Both the position numbers and the translations under genes were made by a program. Shown piece after piece: positions 1 through 5,852 of a stretch of 6,699 bases of DNA. Origin of the DNA: JANQGH01 sp039819285 (GTDB taxonomy: Bacteria > Pseudomonadota > Alphaproteobacteria > DSM-16000 > Inquilinaceae). Each line of letters opens with the position of its first letter. The first letter of the stretch is position 1. The stretch is taken from positions 1 to 6,699 of the forward strand of contig JBCBSH010000228.1 in NCBI GenBank assembly GCA_039819285.1, written 5' to 3'. The notes beneath the pieces were generated by a model, which saw nothing but the letters and a program-made list of their open reading frames with translations, had not been told where the DNA came from and did not search any database.

Positions 1-40
1 CTTCATCGTATATTAACTGCTATTCACAGTTCTGGACGCG

Positions 41-68
41 AATTTATGGTCGATCGCGCGACATGCAA
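41..68 (-). promoter_or_regulatory. Possible minus-strand promoter beyond the Rrf2 gene
   Basis: The first 88 bases hold no gene I can support. Read on the minus strand, they contain TTGCAT (68-63) and TAAATT (46-41) separated by 16 bp, a loose sigma-70-like pair pointing out of the window. A minus-strand ATG lies at 6-4, only two codons from the edge, and could begin the next gene. It has no visible ribosome-binding site, so it is not annotated. No terminator hairpin follows the Rrf2 gene, so read-through is equally possible. Confidence 0.2.
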
Positions 69-88
69 AGGACTTTCTCGACATCGGC

Positions 89-544
89 CTAAATCGACCA
101 GTCGACCGCCGGCACCCCCTCGCGCGCGATGCCCTTCTCGCGGGCCGCACGGCATAGATCGTCCACCGTGGTCTCGTCCATCTTGGCCATGCAGGCTTCC
201 TGCATCTGGTCCCAAATCGGGCGAACGACCTTGCGACCGAGATTGGACCCCGCCGGATCATCGATCGGGTCTTGGGCGCTCTCCATCGCCCGGACCACGC
301 GGACAATGTCGCCGAGCGAGATCAGGCGACGCTCCCGGGCCAGGCGATAGCCGCCGCGCGGGCCGCGCACGCCGCTGAGGATACCGGCGCGGACAAGCTG
401 CTGAAGCACCTGTTCCAGATAGCGGCGGGGAATGCCCTGCCGTTCGGTGATGACGCTGCTTTGCACGGGCTGGTCGCCGGAATGGTAGGCGATGTCGACA
501 ACCGCCTCGATCGCGAACAACAGCTTTTTGGATAGGCGGAACAT
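89..544 (-). CDS. Rrf2-family transcriptional regulator lacking the IscR iron-sulfur cysteines
   Basis: This is a 151-residue DNA-binding regulator of the Rrf2/IscR winged-helix family. The N-terminus (FRLSKKLLFAIEAVVDIAY) and the wing motif GVRGPRGGYRLAR at about residues 58-70 are diagnostic, and the segment around RRYLEQVLQQLVRAG (40-54) forms the recognition part of the helix-turn-helix. Length is normal for the family. The ATG at 544 is preferred to a longer reading from 649, because the conserved domain begins right there and the longer form would add 35 low-complexity residues overlapping dut. The three closely spaced cysteines that hold the cluster in IscR are absent; only C118 and C131 are present, so an IscR-type cluster is unlikely. 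It starts 7 bp after dut and is probably translated from the coaBC-dut transcript. No clear ribosome-binding site is seen. Its target genes are unknown. Confidence 0.9.
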   Translation of the reverse strand: MFRLSKKLLFAIEAVVDIAYHSGDQPVQSSVITERQGIPRRYLEQVLQQLVRAGILSGVRGPRGGYRLARERRLISLGDIVRVVRAMESAQDPIDDPAGSNLGRKVVRPIWDQMQEACMAKMDETTVDDLCRAAREKGIAREGVPAVDWSI

Positions 545-551
545 TGGCGCG

Positions 552-1013
552 TCAGCTTTGCGTGCCGGTTGAGCCGAAACCGCCGCCGCCACGCGCCGTC
601 TCGTCAAGGCTCGATACGACCCGCCACGTCGCCCGTTCGTGCCGGGCAATGACCATTTGCGCGATGCGCATGCCGCGTTCGATCGTGAACGCCGCGTCGC
701 CCAGGTTGGCCAGGATGACCTTCACCTCGCCACGATAATCCGCGTCGATGGTTCCGGGGCTGTTCGGCAGGGTGATGCCGTTGCGCAGAGCCAGGCCGGA
801 CCGCGGGCGCACCTGCGCCTCGTACCCCTCGGGCAGGGCAATCGTCAGGCCGGTCGGGATCAGGTCGCGTTGGCCGGGCTGTAAGACCACCGGATCGTCC
901 ACCGCCGCCAACAGGTCCATGCCCGCCGCCAGGTCGGTGGCGTAGGCGGGCAGTGGCAGGTCGGCGCCGTGAGGCAGGCGCGCCACGGCGATTTCAAGCG
1001 GCTTGTTGGTCAT
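552..1013 (-). CDS. dut: Deoxyuridine 5'-triphosphate nucleotidohydrolase (dUTPase)
   Basis: This homotrimeric cytosolic enzyme hydrolyses dUTP to dUMP and pyrophosphate, which keeps uracil out of DNA and supplies the precursor of dTMP. All five trimeric dUTPase motifs are visible in the 153 residues: motif 1 ATDLAAGMDL (25-34), motif 2 PRSG (70-73), motif 3 NSPGTIDADYRGE (84-96) with the expected catalytic D90 and base-stacking Y93, motif 4 RGMRIAQMVI (113-122), and the glycine-rich C-terminal arm RGGGGFGSTG (141-150) that closes over the nucleotide. Length is typical. Its ATG overlaps the coaBC stop codon in an ATGA, which indicates translational coupling, and the Rrf2 gene follows after 7 bp. 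The coaBC-dut pairing is widespread in proteobacteria. Confidence 0.97.
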   Translation of the reverse strand: MTNKPLEIAVARLPHGADLPLPAYATDLAAGMDLLAAVDDPVVLQPGQRDLIPTGLTIALPEGYEAQVRPRSGLALRNGITLPNSPGTIDADYRGEVKVILANLGDAAFTIERGMRIAQMVIARHERATWRVVSSLDETARGGGGFGSTGTQS

Positions 1014-2221
1014 TCGGCAAAGGGTCCGCGTTCGATGATGGTTTGCACGAGCCGCCGTCCGACATCGCGCTTAGACAGGGTCGGCCAGTCCTCGACCCCG
1101 TCGGAGCTGACGAGATGGACGGTGTTACGGTCGCCGCCGAACGTGCCGACGGCGGGGGAAACGTCGTTGGCCAGGATCCAGTCGCAGCCCTTCCTGGCCA
1201 GTTTGGCCTGGGCATGGGCTACGACGTCCTCGGTCTCGGCCGCGAATCCGACCACCAGGGCGGGCCGTTCCGGGCCGCGTTTCGACAGGGTGGCCAGGAT
1301 GTCCGGGTTCTCGCTCAAGCTCAGCATCGGCGTCGCCTGGCCGTCCGCCTTCTTCAGCTTCTGGTCGGCGGCGTCGGCAACGTGCCAGTCGGCTACGGCG
1401 GCCGCGCAGACCGCGATGTCGGCCGGCAAGGCGGCTTGGCAGGCCGCCAGCATCTCTCGCGCCGTTTCGACCCCAACGGTCGTCAGGCCAGGCGGCTCCG
1501 GCAGGTCAACGGGGCCGGTGACCAGCGTTACGTCCGCGCCGGCCTCGGCCAACGCCATCGCGATCGCATGGCCCTGGCGGCCCGACGACCTGTTGGCGAT
1601 GTAGCGGACCGGATCGATCGGCTCATGGGTCGGGCCGCTGGTCACCAGCGCCTGCCGCCCCGCCAACGGCCCGCTGGCGGTTTGAAAGAAGTTCGAGACC
1701 TCGGCGACGATCTCCAACGGTTCCGCCATGCGGCCGGGGCCGTATTCTCCGCACGCCATGTCGCCCTCGTTGGGGCCAACGATCATCACGCCGCGATCGC
1801 GCAGCACAGCGAGGTTCGACTGGGTCGCCGGGTGCTGCCACATGCGCACATTCATCGCCGGGGCTGCCAAAACCGGCTTGTCCGTGGCCAAGAGGACGGT
1901 CGTCGCCAGATCGTTCGCCATGCCGGCGGCCATGCGCGCCAGGATATCCGCGCTGGCCGGTACCACGACCAACACGTCGGCATTTCGCGAGAGCTGGATA
2001 TGGCCCATCTCGGCCTCGTCGGTCAGCGAGAACAGGTCGGTATAGACCTTGTCCTCGGTCAGCGCGGACACCGACAGCGGGGTCACGAACTGCTCGCCCG
2101 CCCGGGTCAGCACGGCGCGCACATCCGCGCCGCGCTCGCGCAAGCGGCGGATCAGATCGAGCGATTTATAGGCGGCAATACCCCCGGAGATGATCAGGAG
2201 GACGCGCTTTCCACGCAGCAC
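1010..2221 (-). CDS. coaBC: Bifunctional phosphopantothenoylcysteine decarboxylase / phosphopantothenate-cysteine ligase
   Basis: This bifunctional enzyme carries out two consecutive steps of coenzyme A synthesis. The C-terminal CoaB half joins 4'-phosphopantothenate to cysteine using CTP, and the N-terminal CoaC half is an FMN-dependent decarboxylase giving 4'-phosphopantetheine. In the 403 residues CoaC shows GGIAAYKS (13-20), active-site H74 in EMGHI, the PAMNVRMW substrate motif (121-128, N124) and the flexible-lid cysteine C157 in DMACGEYGPGRMAEP. CoaB begins near residue 189 with TSGPTHEPIDPVRYIANRSSG (194-214), including N210, and has the lysine motif KLKK (288-291). All expected catalytic residues are present. 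The start is a GTG at 2221; no other usual start codon occurs in frame for at least 50 bp upstream. GGGA lies 9 nt upstream of this GTG, inside an inverted repeat. The gene overlaps dut by 4 bp. Confidence 0.97.
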   Translation of the reverse strand: MLRGKRVLLIISGGIAAYKSLDLIRRLRERGADVRAVLTRAGEQFVTPLSVSALTEDKVYTDLFSLTDEAEMGHIQLSRNADVLVVVPASADILARMAAGMANDLATTVLLATDKPVLAAPAMNVRMWQHPATQSNLAVLRDRGVMIVGPNEGDMACGEYGPGRMAEPLEIVAEVSNFFQTASGPLAGRQALVTSGPTHEPIDPVRYIANRSSGRQGHAIAMALAEAGADVTLVTGPVDLPEPPGLTTVGVETAREMLAACQAALPADIAVCAAAVADWHVADAADQKLKKADGQATPMLSLSENPDILATLSKRGPERPALVVGFAAETEDVVAHAQAKLARKGCDWILANDVSPAVGTFGGDRNTVHLVSSDGVEDWPTLSKRDVGRRLVQTIIERGPFAE

Positions 2222-2230
2222 CGTGCGAAA

Positions 2231-2261
2231 TCCCGCAAAAAGAACACTGAAGTTTGCGGGA
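2231..2261 (-). promoter_or_regulatory. 9-bp perfect inverted repeat in the coaBC leader containing its ribosome-binding site
   Basis: TCCCGCAAA (2231-2239) and TTTGCGGGA (2253-2261) are perfect reverse complements separated by 13 bases. On the coaBC transcript they would form a 9-bp stem whose 3' arm carries GGGA, the only ribosome-binding-site-like sequence, 9 nt from the GTG start. There is no U-tract after the 3' arm, so it is not an intrinsic terminator. As DNA, the half-site centres are 22 bp apart, about two helical turns, which would also suit a dimeric repressor. The repeat is seen directly; either regulatory role is inference. Confidence 0.5.
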
Positions 2262-2330
2262 ATTAATGTAGGCCAGGATCAAGGGGGCGGCAAGCCTGGT
2301 CTCGGCCCGGCCGCCAGTCCGATGTTTCGG

Positions 2331-2468
2331 CTAGTTGCCTTCCAGCGCGTCGCCCGTGTCGCGAATATCCTGACCGACGCCGCGAATCGTATTGTCGCAC
2401 GCCGCAAGCCCCACACCGGCCACCGCAAGGGCCAGCACGAGCGAGACAGTCGAAAGCAGCCGTTTCAT
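2331..2468 (-). CDS. Entericidin A/B-family small lipoprotein
   Basis: This is a 45-residue predicted membrane-anchored lipoprotein. It begins MKRLLSTVSLVLALAVAG, a classic signal peptide with two basic residues and a hydrophobic core. The lipobox LAAC at 21-24 makes C24 the expected lipidated residue after signal peptidase II cleavage. The mature part is only 22 residues and matches the entericidin pattern (CDNTIRGVGQDIRDTGDAL), a short amphipathic helix. The ATG at 2468 is preceded by a good ribosome-binding site, AGAGGAA, about 5 nt upstream. It lies 53 bp after ubiE and 109 bp before coaBC on the same strand. In E. coli, EcnA/EcnB act as a bacteriolytic antidote/toxin lipoprotein pair; single copies are common in alphaproteobacteria and their role is not established. 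No second copy is visible here. Confidence 0.87.
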   Translation of the reverse strand: MKRLLSTVSLVLALAVAGVGLAACDNTIRGVGQDIRDTGDALEGN

Positions 2469-2521
2469 AGGTTTCCTCTAATGCGCTCTCATCCGATGGA
2501 GGCGATGCTATCGCGAAGCGG

Positions 2522-3322
2522 CTAGATGCGCCAGCCGCTGTGGATCGCGGCGATGCCGGCTGAGAGGTTTCGCCAGCGCGTATGCCGGAACCCGGCCTGG
2601 TTCATGCGCTGTTCCAGTTCGGTCTGGTCCGGAAAGCGCCTGATGCTTTCGACGAGATACTGATAGCTGTCGCGGTCGCGGGCGACGATTTCGCCCAGGC
2701 GCGGTATCACCGCGAAAGAATAGGCGTCATAGGCCCGGCGCAGCATGGGCACCGCGACCTGGCTGAACTCCAGACAGAAGAAGCGGCCGCCCGGCTTCAG
2801 GACCCTGCGAGCCTCGGCCAAGGCATCGTCGATCCGGGTGACGTTGCGCAGGCCGAACGCGATCGTGTAGGCATCGATCGAACGGTCGGCGATGGGCAGC
2901 GCCTCGGCATTGCCGACGACGACGTTCAAGCCGTGGACGAGGCCGCGATCGAACGCCCGGTCGCGCCCGACCCGGACCATCGCCTCGGTCAGGTCGCAGA
3001 TGGTGATATCGGCCGCCGGCGCCCCGTCCTTCAGCCGGAAGGCGATGTCACCCGTGCCGCCGGCGACGTCGAGCGACCGTTCGTTCGCCCGCAGCTTCAC
3101 CTGTGCGACGAAGCTGGCCTTCCACAGGCGATGGGTGCCGGCGCTCATCAGATCGTTCATGAGATCGTAGCGGCGCGCGACACGGTCGAAGACGCCGTGC
3201 ACCATATCGGTCTTGGCTCCGGGCTCAACCGCCCGGTCGCCGAACCAGCCGGCCTCGGGGTTGCGCGGCCCCGGCTCGGCGTCCGCCGTCTTCTGATCGC
3301 CCTCGGTCATAGGCGGGACCAT
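2522..3322 (-). CDS. ubiE: UbiE/COQ5 demethylubiquinone (demethylmenaquinone) C-methyltransferase
   Basis: This is the S-adenosylmethionine-dependent C-methyltransferase of ubiquinone synthesis (and of menaquinone where that is made), acting on a membrane-embedded quinol from the cytosolic side. The 266 residues show the family entry motif VFDRVARRYDLMNDLMSAGTHRLWK (44-68), SAM-binding motif I LDVAGGTGDIAF (84-95), acidic D110 in ICDLTEAM, GNAEALP (137-143), AFGLRNVT (155-162), RVLKPGGRFFCLEFS (173-187) and the characteristic end GIAAIHSGWRI. The first 26 or so residues are a poorly conserved extension. An alternative ATG at 3310 (MTEGDQ) would shorten it by 4, and neither start has a clear ribosome-binding site. 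It diverges from mutM across 38 bp. ubiB, its usual downstream neighbour, is not present. Confidence 0.95.
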   Translation of the reverse strand: MVPPMTEGDQKTADAEPGPRNPEAGWFGDRAVEPGAKTDMVHGVFDRVARRYDLMNDLMSAGTHRLWKASFVAQVKLRANERSLDVAGGTGDIAFRLKDGAPAADITICDLTEAMVRVGRDRAFDRGLVHGLNVVVGNAEALPIADRSIDAYTIAFGLRNVTRIDDALAEARRVLKPGGRFFCLEFSQVAVPMLRRAYDAYSFAVIPRLGEIVARDRDSYQYLVESIRRFPDQTELEQRMNQAGFRHTRWRNLSAGIAAIHSGWRI

Positions 3323-3360
3323 AGCGTTGGGCCCGGCTTCTTGCTATAGGCCGCGACGCA
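3323..3360. promoter_or_regulatory. Divergent ubiE / mutM promoter region with a central CTATAG
   Basis: Only 38 bp separate the two divergent genes. The self-complementary CTATAG at 3344-3349 gives a -10-like TATAGG toward mutM and TATAGC toward ubiE, so one element could serve both directions. Toward mutM, TTGGGC at 3327-3332 is a possible but poorly spaced -35. Initiation 6-8 bp past this element would leave mutM with a leader of only a few bases, and ubiE with about 13. Neither gene has a clear ribosome-binding site, consistent with short-leader or leaderless mRNAs. The palindrome is seen; promoter activity is inferred. Confidence 0.4.
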
Positions 3361-4200
3361 ATGCCCGAACTGCCCGAAGTCGAAACCGTCCGCCGTGGCC
3401 TGGCGGCCAAAATCCTTGGCCAGCGGTTCGTCGCCGTCGAGCAGCGGCGCGCCGATTTGCGCTATCCGCTGCCCGACGATCTGCCGAACCGCCTCGTCGG
3501 CCGAACCATCGAGGCAATCGACCGGCGCGCCAAGTACCTGCTGCTGCGCCTGGATGACGGCATGGTGCTGATGATCCATCTCGGCATGTCGGGCCGGATG
3601 TTGCTAGCGGACGGCCGTCAGGAGCCGGGACCCCACGATCATCTGATCTTCATGACCGATGACGGCACGTCGGTGACCTTCAACGATGTGCGACGCTTCG
3701 GCATGGTCGATCTGGTCTCGTCCAATGCGCTCGCCGCCTACCCGGCCCTGGCAAGCCTGGGGCCGGAACCGTTGGGTGACGCCTTTACGCCTTCCGTCCT
3801 GTCGGAAAGCCTGAACGGCAAGCGCACCCCGATCAAGGCGGCCCTGCTGGACCAGCGGGTCGTGGCGGGGCTGGGCAACATCTATGTCTGCGAGGCCCTC
3901 TTCGACGCCGGCATCTCGCCCCGGCGCTTGGCTAAGACTGTCGTCGGTGCTCGCGCGGAACGGCTCGTGCCGGCGATCAAATCCGTGCTCGATCGCGCGA
4001 TCGCGGTTGGCGGCTCGTCGCTCCGCGACTATGTGCAGGCCTCCGGCGAGCTCGGCTACTTTCAGCATGAATGGGCCGTTTATGGGCGCGAGGGACAGCC
4101 GTGCAAGCGCTGCGACTGTGATTGGGAGGCCAATGGCGGCGTTCAACGGCTGGTACAGTCGAACCGGTCGACCTTTTATTGCCCGCGCCGGCAACGGTGA
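3361..4200 (+). CDS. mutM: Formamidopyrimidine-DNA glycosylase / AP lyase, zinc finger lacking its fourth cysteine
   Basis: This bifunctional base-excision repair enzyme removes 8-oxoguanine and formamidopyrimidines and cleaves the abasic strand by beta,delta-elimination. The N-terminus MPELPEVETVRRGL fixes the start at 3361: P2 is the catalytic nucleophile after Met removal and E3 the general acid. Other landmarks are K58 in RRAKYLLL, HLGMSG (73-78), FNDVRRFG (107-114) and the helix-two-turn-helix region DQRVVAGLGNIYVCEALFDAGI (164-185) with N173. The C-terminal zinc finger has C248, C251, C253 and C274 with DNA-contacting R269 in RSTFYC, but the usual final CPxCQR reads CPRRQR, so R277 replaces the fourth ligand. 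The finger also has a few extra residues around DWEANGG. Length (279) is normal. No ribosome-binding site is visible, consistent with a near-leaderless mRNA. Confidence 0.96.
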   Translation: MPELPEVETVRRGLAAKILGQRFVAVEQRRADLRYPLPDDLPNRLVGRTIEAIDRRAKYLLLRLDDGMVLMIHLGMSGRMLLADGRQEPGPHDHLIFMTDDGTSVTFNDVRRFGMVDLVSSNALAAYPALASLGPEPLGDAFTPSVLSESLNGKRTPIKAALLDQRVVAGLGNIYVCEALFDAGISPRRLAKTVVGARAERLVPAIKSVLDRAIAVGGSSLRDYVQASGELGYFQHEWAVYGREGQPCKRCDCDWEANGGVQRLVQSNRSTFYCPRRQR

Positions 4201-4314
4201 TTTGCGCGGACGGCGGCTGGGGGCTCGACGGGGCCACAAAGCGGCCTTAGGGTACCGCGCGCTCGGGCGGATCTCGGGACCGCCGATGCTTCTAGACGAA
4301 ATTCGGGAACTTCC

Positions 4315-5088
4315 ATGGCCTATGAAACTCTGATTGTCGAAAACCGCGGCAAGGTCGGCCTGATCACGCTGAACCGCCCCAAGGCGCTGAATGCGTTGAA
4401 CGGCGCGCTGATCGACGAGTTGGGCCAGGCCTTGGATGCGCTGGAGGATGATGACGCCGTCGGCTGTATCGTCATCACCGGATCGGAAAAGGCGTTTGCC
4501 GCCGGCGCGGACATCAAGGAGATGGCGACGCGTAGCTTCATCGACGTGTTCGAAACCAACTTCATCGCCGATTGGCAGCGGGTCGCGCAGTGCCGCAAGC
4601 CGGTGATTGCGGCCGTGGCCGGCTACGCGCTTGGCGGCGGCTGCGAGCTGGCCATGATGTGCGACTTCATCCTGGCGGCGAACACCGCCAAGTTCGGCCA
4701 GCCTGAAATCACCATCGGCACGATCCCAGGCGCGGGTGGCAGCCAGCGGCTGACCCGGTTTGTCGGCAAGTCCAAGGCCATGGAGATGTGCCTGACCGGC
4801 CGCATGATGGATGCGGACGAGGCGGAACGGTCGGGGCTGGTCAGCCGGATCGTGCCGGCGGCGGACTTGGTCGACGAGGCGATCAAGGTCGGCGAGCGTA
4901 TCGCGGAGATGTCGCGGCCGATGGTCGCGATGGCGAAGGAGGCGGTCAATCGCGCCTATGAGACGACGATGGCCGAGGGAGTGCTTTTCGAACGCCGTCT
5001 ATTTCATTCCACCTTTGCGACCGAGGACCAGAAGGAAGGCATGGCCGCCTTCATCGAAAAGCGCCAGCCGGACTTCAAGAACGCCTGA
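4315..5088 (+). CDS. Enoyl-CoA hydratase (crotonase family, ECHS1-like)
   Basis: This enzyme adds water across 2-trans-enoyl-CoA to give (3S)-3-hydroxyacyl-CoA, a step of fatty-acid beta-oxidation and amino-acid catabolism. In the 257 residues, the first oxyanion-hole segment is AFAAGADIKEM (60-70) and the second is GYALGGGCELAMMCD (103-117). Both catalytic glutamates of true hydratases are present, E111 in GGCELA and E131 in GQPEITIGTIPGAGG, which argues for hydratase rather than isomerase activity. The C-terminal FATEDQKEGMAAFIEKR closely matches mitochondrial short-chain ECHS1. The ATG at 4315 has a modest ribosome-binding site, GGGAA, 5 nt upstream. The 114-bp gap after mutM shows no convincing terminator, so mutM read-through is possible. 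Substrate chain length cannot be read from the sequence. Confidence 0.94.
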   Translation: MAYETLIVENRGKVGLITLNRPKALNALNGALIDELGQALDALEDDDAVGCIVITGSEKAFAAGADIKEMATRSFIDVFETNFIADWQRVAQCRKPVIAAVAGYALGGGCELAMMCDFILAANTAKFGQPEITIGTIPGAGGSQRLTRFVGKSKAMEMCLTGRMMDADEAERSGLVSRIVPAADLVDEAIKVGERIAEMSRPMVAMAKEAVNRAYETTMAEGVLFERRLFHSTFATEDQKEGMAAFIEKRQPDFKNA

Positions 5089-5110
5089 GCAAGCTGGCCG
5101 GCCGGTGCTT

Positions 5111-5127
5111 GGCGCCGCCGCGGCGCC
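5111..5127 (+). terminator. GC-only hairpin after the enoyl-CoA hydratase gene
   Basis: GGCGCCG (5111-5117) and CGGCGCC (5121-5127) form a perfect 7-bp stem with a 3-base loop, 22 bp after the hydratase stop codon. An adjacent GGCCGGCC palindrome lies at 5097-5104. No U-tract follows, so it is not a canonical intrinsic terminator. It may act as an mRNA 3'-end stabiliser or a pause site, or simply reflect high GC. The hairpin is seen; function is a guess. Confidence 0.3.
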
Positions 5128-5187
5128 GGCCAATGACCGAATTGCGACACCGGCGTGCGACCTGGCAAACAGGGCACCGATCGCCGC

Positions 5188-5216
5188 TTGACGGCATGGG
5201 ACGCCACGACTATATA
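5188..5216 (+). promoter_or_regulatory. Sigma-70-type promoter of rpsT
   Basis: TTGACG (5188-5193) and TATATA (5211-5216) are separated by 17 bp, nearly the consensus housekeeping promoter. Transcription would begin near 5223, giving a leader of about 43 nt before rpsT. A strong dedicated promoter is expected for a ribosomal protein gene that is not in a large operon. Confidence 0.8.
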
Positions 5217-5265
5217 CCGCGCTCGTTTTGGAGCCGGACACGGCTCTTCGACTGAAGGATTTGTG

Positions 5266-5526
5266 ATGGCTAATCATGCCTCCGCCAAGAAGCGGATCCG
5301 CCAGACGGGGCGGCGCACCGCCGTCAACCGCGCCCGCGTGAGCCGCATTCGGACCTTTACCAAGCAGGTCGAGTTGGCGATCGCATCGGGCGATAAGGAA
5401 GCGGCCCAGGCTGCCCTGAAGGCCGCCCAGCCGGAGTTGCATCGAGGCGTTTCCAAGGGCGTCATGCACAAGAATACGGTCGCGCGCAAGTTGTCGCGTC
5501 TATCGGGACGCATCAACGCCCTGTAG
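5266..5526 (+). CDS. rpsT: 30S ribosomal protein S20
   Basis: This 86-residue basic protein binds 16S rRNA at the base of the 30S body and acts early in small-subunit assembly. The N-terminus MANHASAKKRIRQTGRRTAVNR and the C-terminal half with GVMHKNTVARKLSRLSGRI are diagnostic of S20. Composition is Lys/Arg/Ala-rich and helical, as in the family, and length is typical. The ATG at 5266 is fixed by the conserved start and by GAAGGA at 5254-5259, 6 nt upstream. The gene is a single-gene transcription unit with its own promoter (5188-5216) and terminator (5551-5583). E. coli S20 represses its own translation; I see no specific element for that here. Placement just upstream of dnaA is a common alphaproteobacterial arrangement. 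Confidence 0.98.
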   Translation: MANHASAKKRIRQTGRRTAVNRARVSRIRTFTKQVELAIASGDKEAAQAALKAAQPELHRGVSKGVMHKNTVARKLSRLSGRINAL

Positions 5527-5550
5527 GCGTTGTAACCTAAACGCCAAGCC

Positions 5551-5583
5551 AAGGGCCGGGCCTTAGTGCCGCGGCCCTTTTTT
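5551..5583 (+). terminator. Rho-independent terminator of rpsT
   Basis: AAGGGCCG (5551-5558) pairs perfectly with CGGCCCTT (5572-5579). The stem can continue with GGC (5559-5561) against GCC (5568-5570) around one bulged G, leaving a 6-base loop. A run of six T (5578-5583) closes it. This is a strong intrinsic terminator 24 bp after the rpsT stop, and it insulates dnaA from rpsT transcription. Confidence 0.93.
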
Positions 5584-5814
5584 GCTGCCTTTTCGGTGCC
5601 GACCGAGCCCTGGGCAAGGCCGAGACAGCGCCCGACCACGGCTTGGCGCATCCGCTCGCGAGCCGCGTCGTGATGCAACGAAGACACAACCGCGAACGAA
5701 TTTTGCTTTTTTGCGACGGTCCCGTTTTGTTCAGTTGTCTGCACCCCCTGGCACGCGTACACTCACAGCGTCCGAAATAAAAATAATGCCTCGACAGGGA
5801 TCGGAAGGTCTAAA

Positions 5815-5823
5815 TGTGTGAAA
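5815..5823 (-). promoter_or_regulatory. Weak DnaA-box-like 9-mer
   Basis: On the minus strand this reads TTTCACACA, one mismatch (position 4) from the relaxed DnaA-box consensus TTWTNCACA. It stands at the edge of the AT-rich block upstream of dnaA, where autoregulatory boxes are often found. It is a single degenerate site and could be chance. Confidence 0.25.
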
Positions 5824-5832
5824 CTTCGGTTA

Positions 5833-5852
5833 AATCCGCGAGAAAGCGGATT
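5833..5852. repeat. 7-bp inverted repeat AATCCGC / GCGGATT
   Basis: AATCCGC (5833-5839) and GCGGATT (5846-5852) are perfect reverse complements around a 6-base spacer, with TTAA overlapping both ends (5830-5833 and 5851-5854). It is the only GC-containing dyad in an otherwise AT-rich block. It could be an operator with half-sites 13 bp apart, or a small hairpin. It has no T-tract and is not a terminator. Confidence 0.45.

Noticed and set aside
953..2266. Long plus-strand open frame of 437 codons
   Set aside because: It is antisense to coaBC, whose catalytic motifs are all intact. The translation is rich in Arg, Gly, Gln and His with no recognisable domain, as expected from the complementary strand of a high-GC gene.
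2582..3349. Plus-strand open frame of 255 codons
   Set aside because: It is antisense to ubiE and has no recognisable domain. ubiE carries every family motif on the minus strand.
4102..4200. mutM as a frameshifted or truncated pseudogene because of the odd zinc finger
   Set aside because: The frame is continuous, the length is normal, conserved residues occur on both sides (RSTFYC and terminal QR), and the catalytic N-terminus is intact.
3604..4239. Minus-strand open frame of 211 codons
   Set aside because: It is the complementary-strand shadow of mutM, with no domain or ribosome-binding site.
5582..5821. Small plus-strand frame in the rpsT-dnaA gap
   Set aside because: It would begin at TTG inside the rpsT terminator T-tract. 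It has no ribosome-binding site and gives an Arg/Pro-rich product without a recognisable fold.
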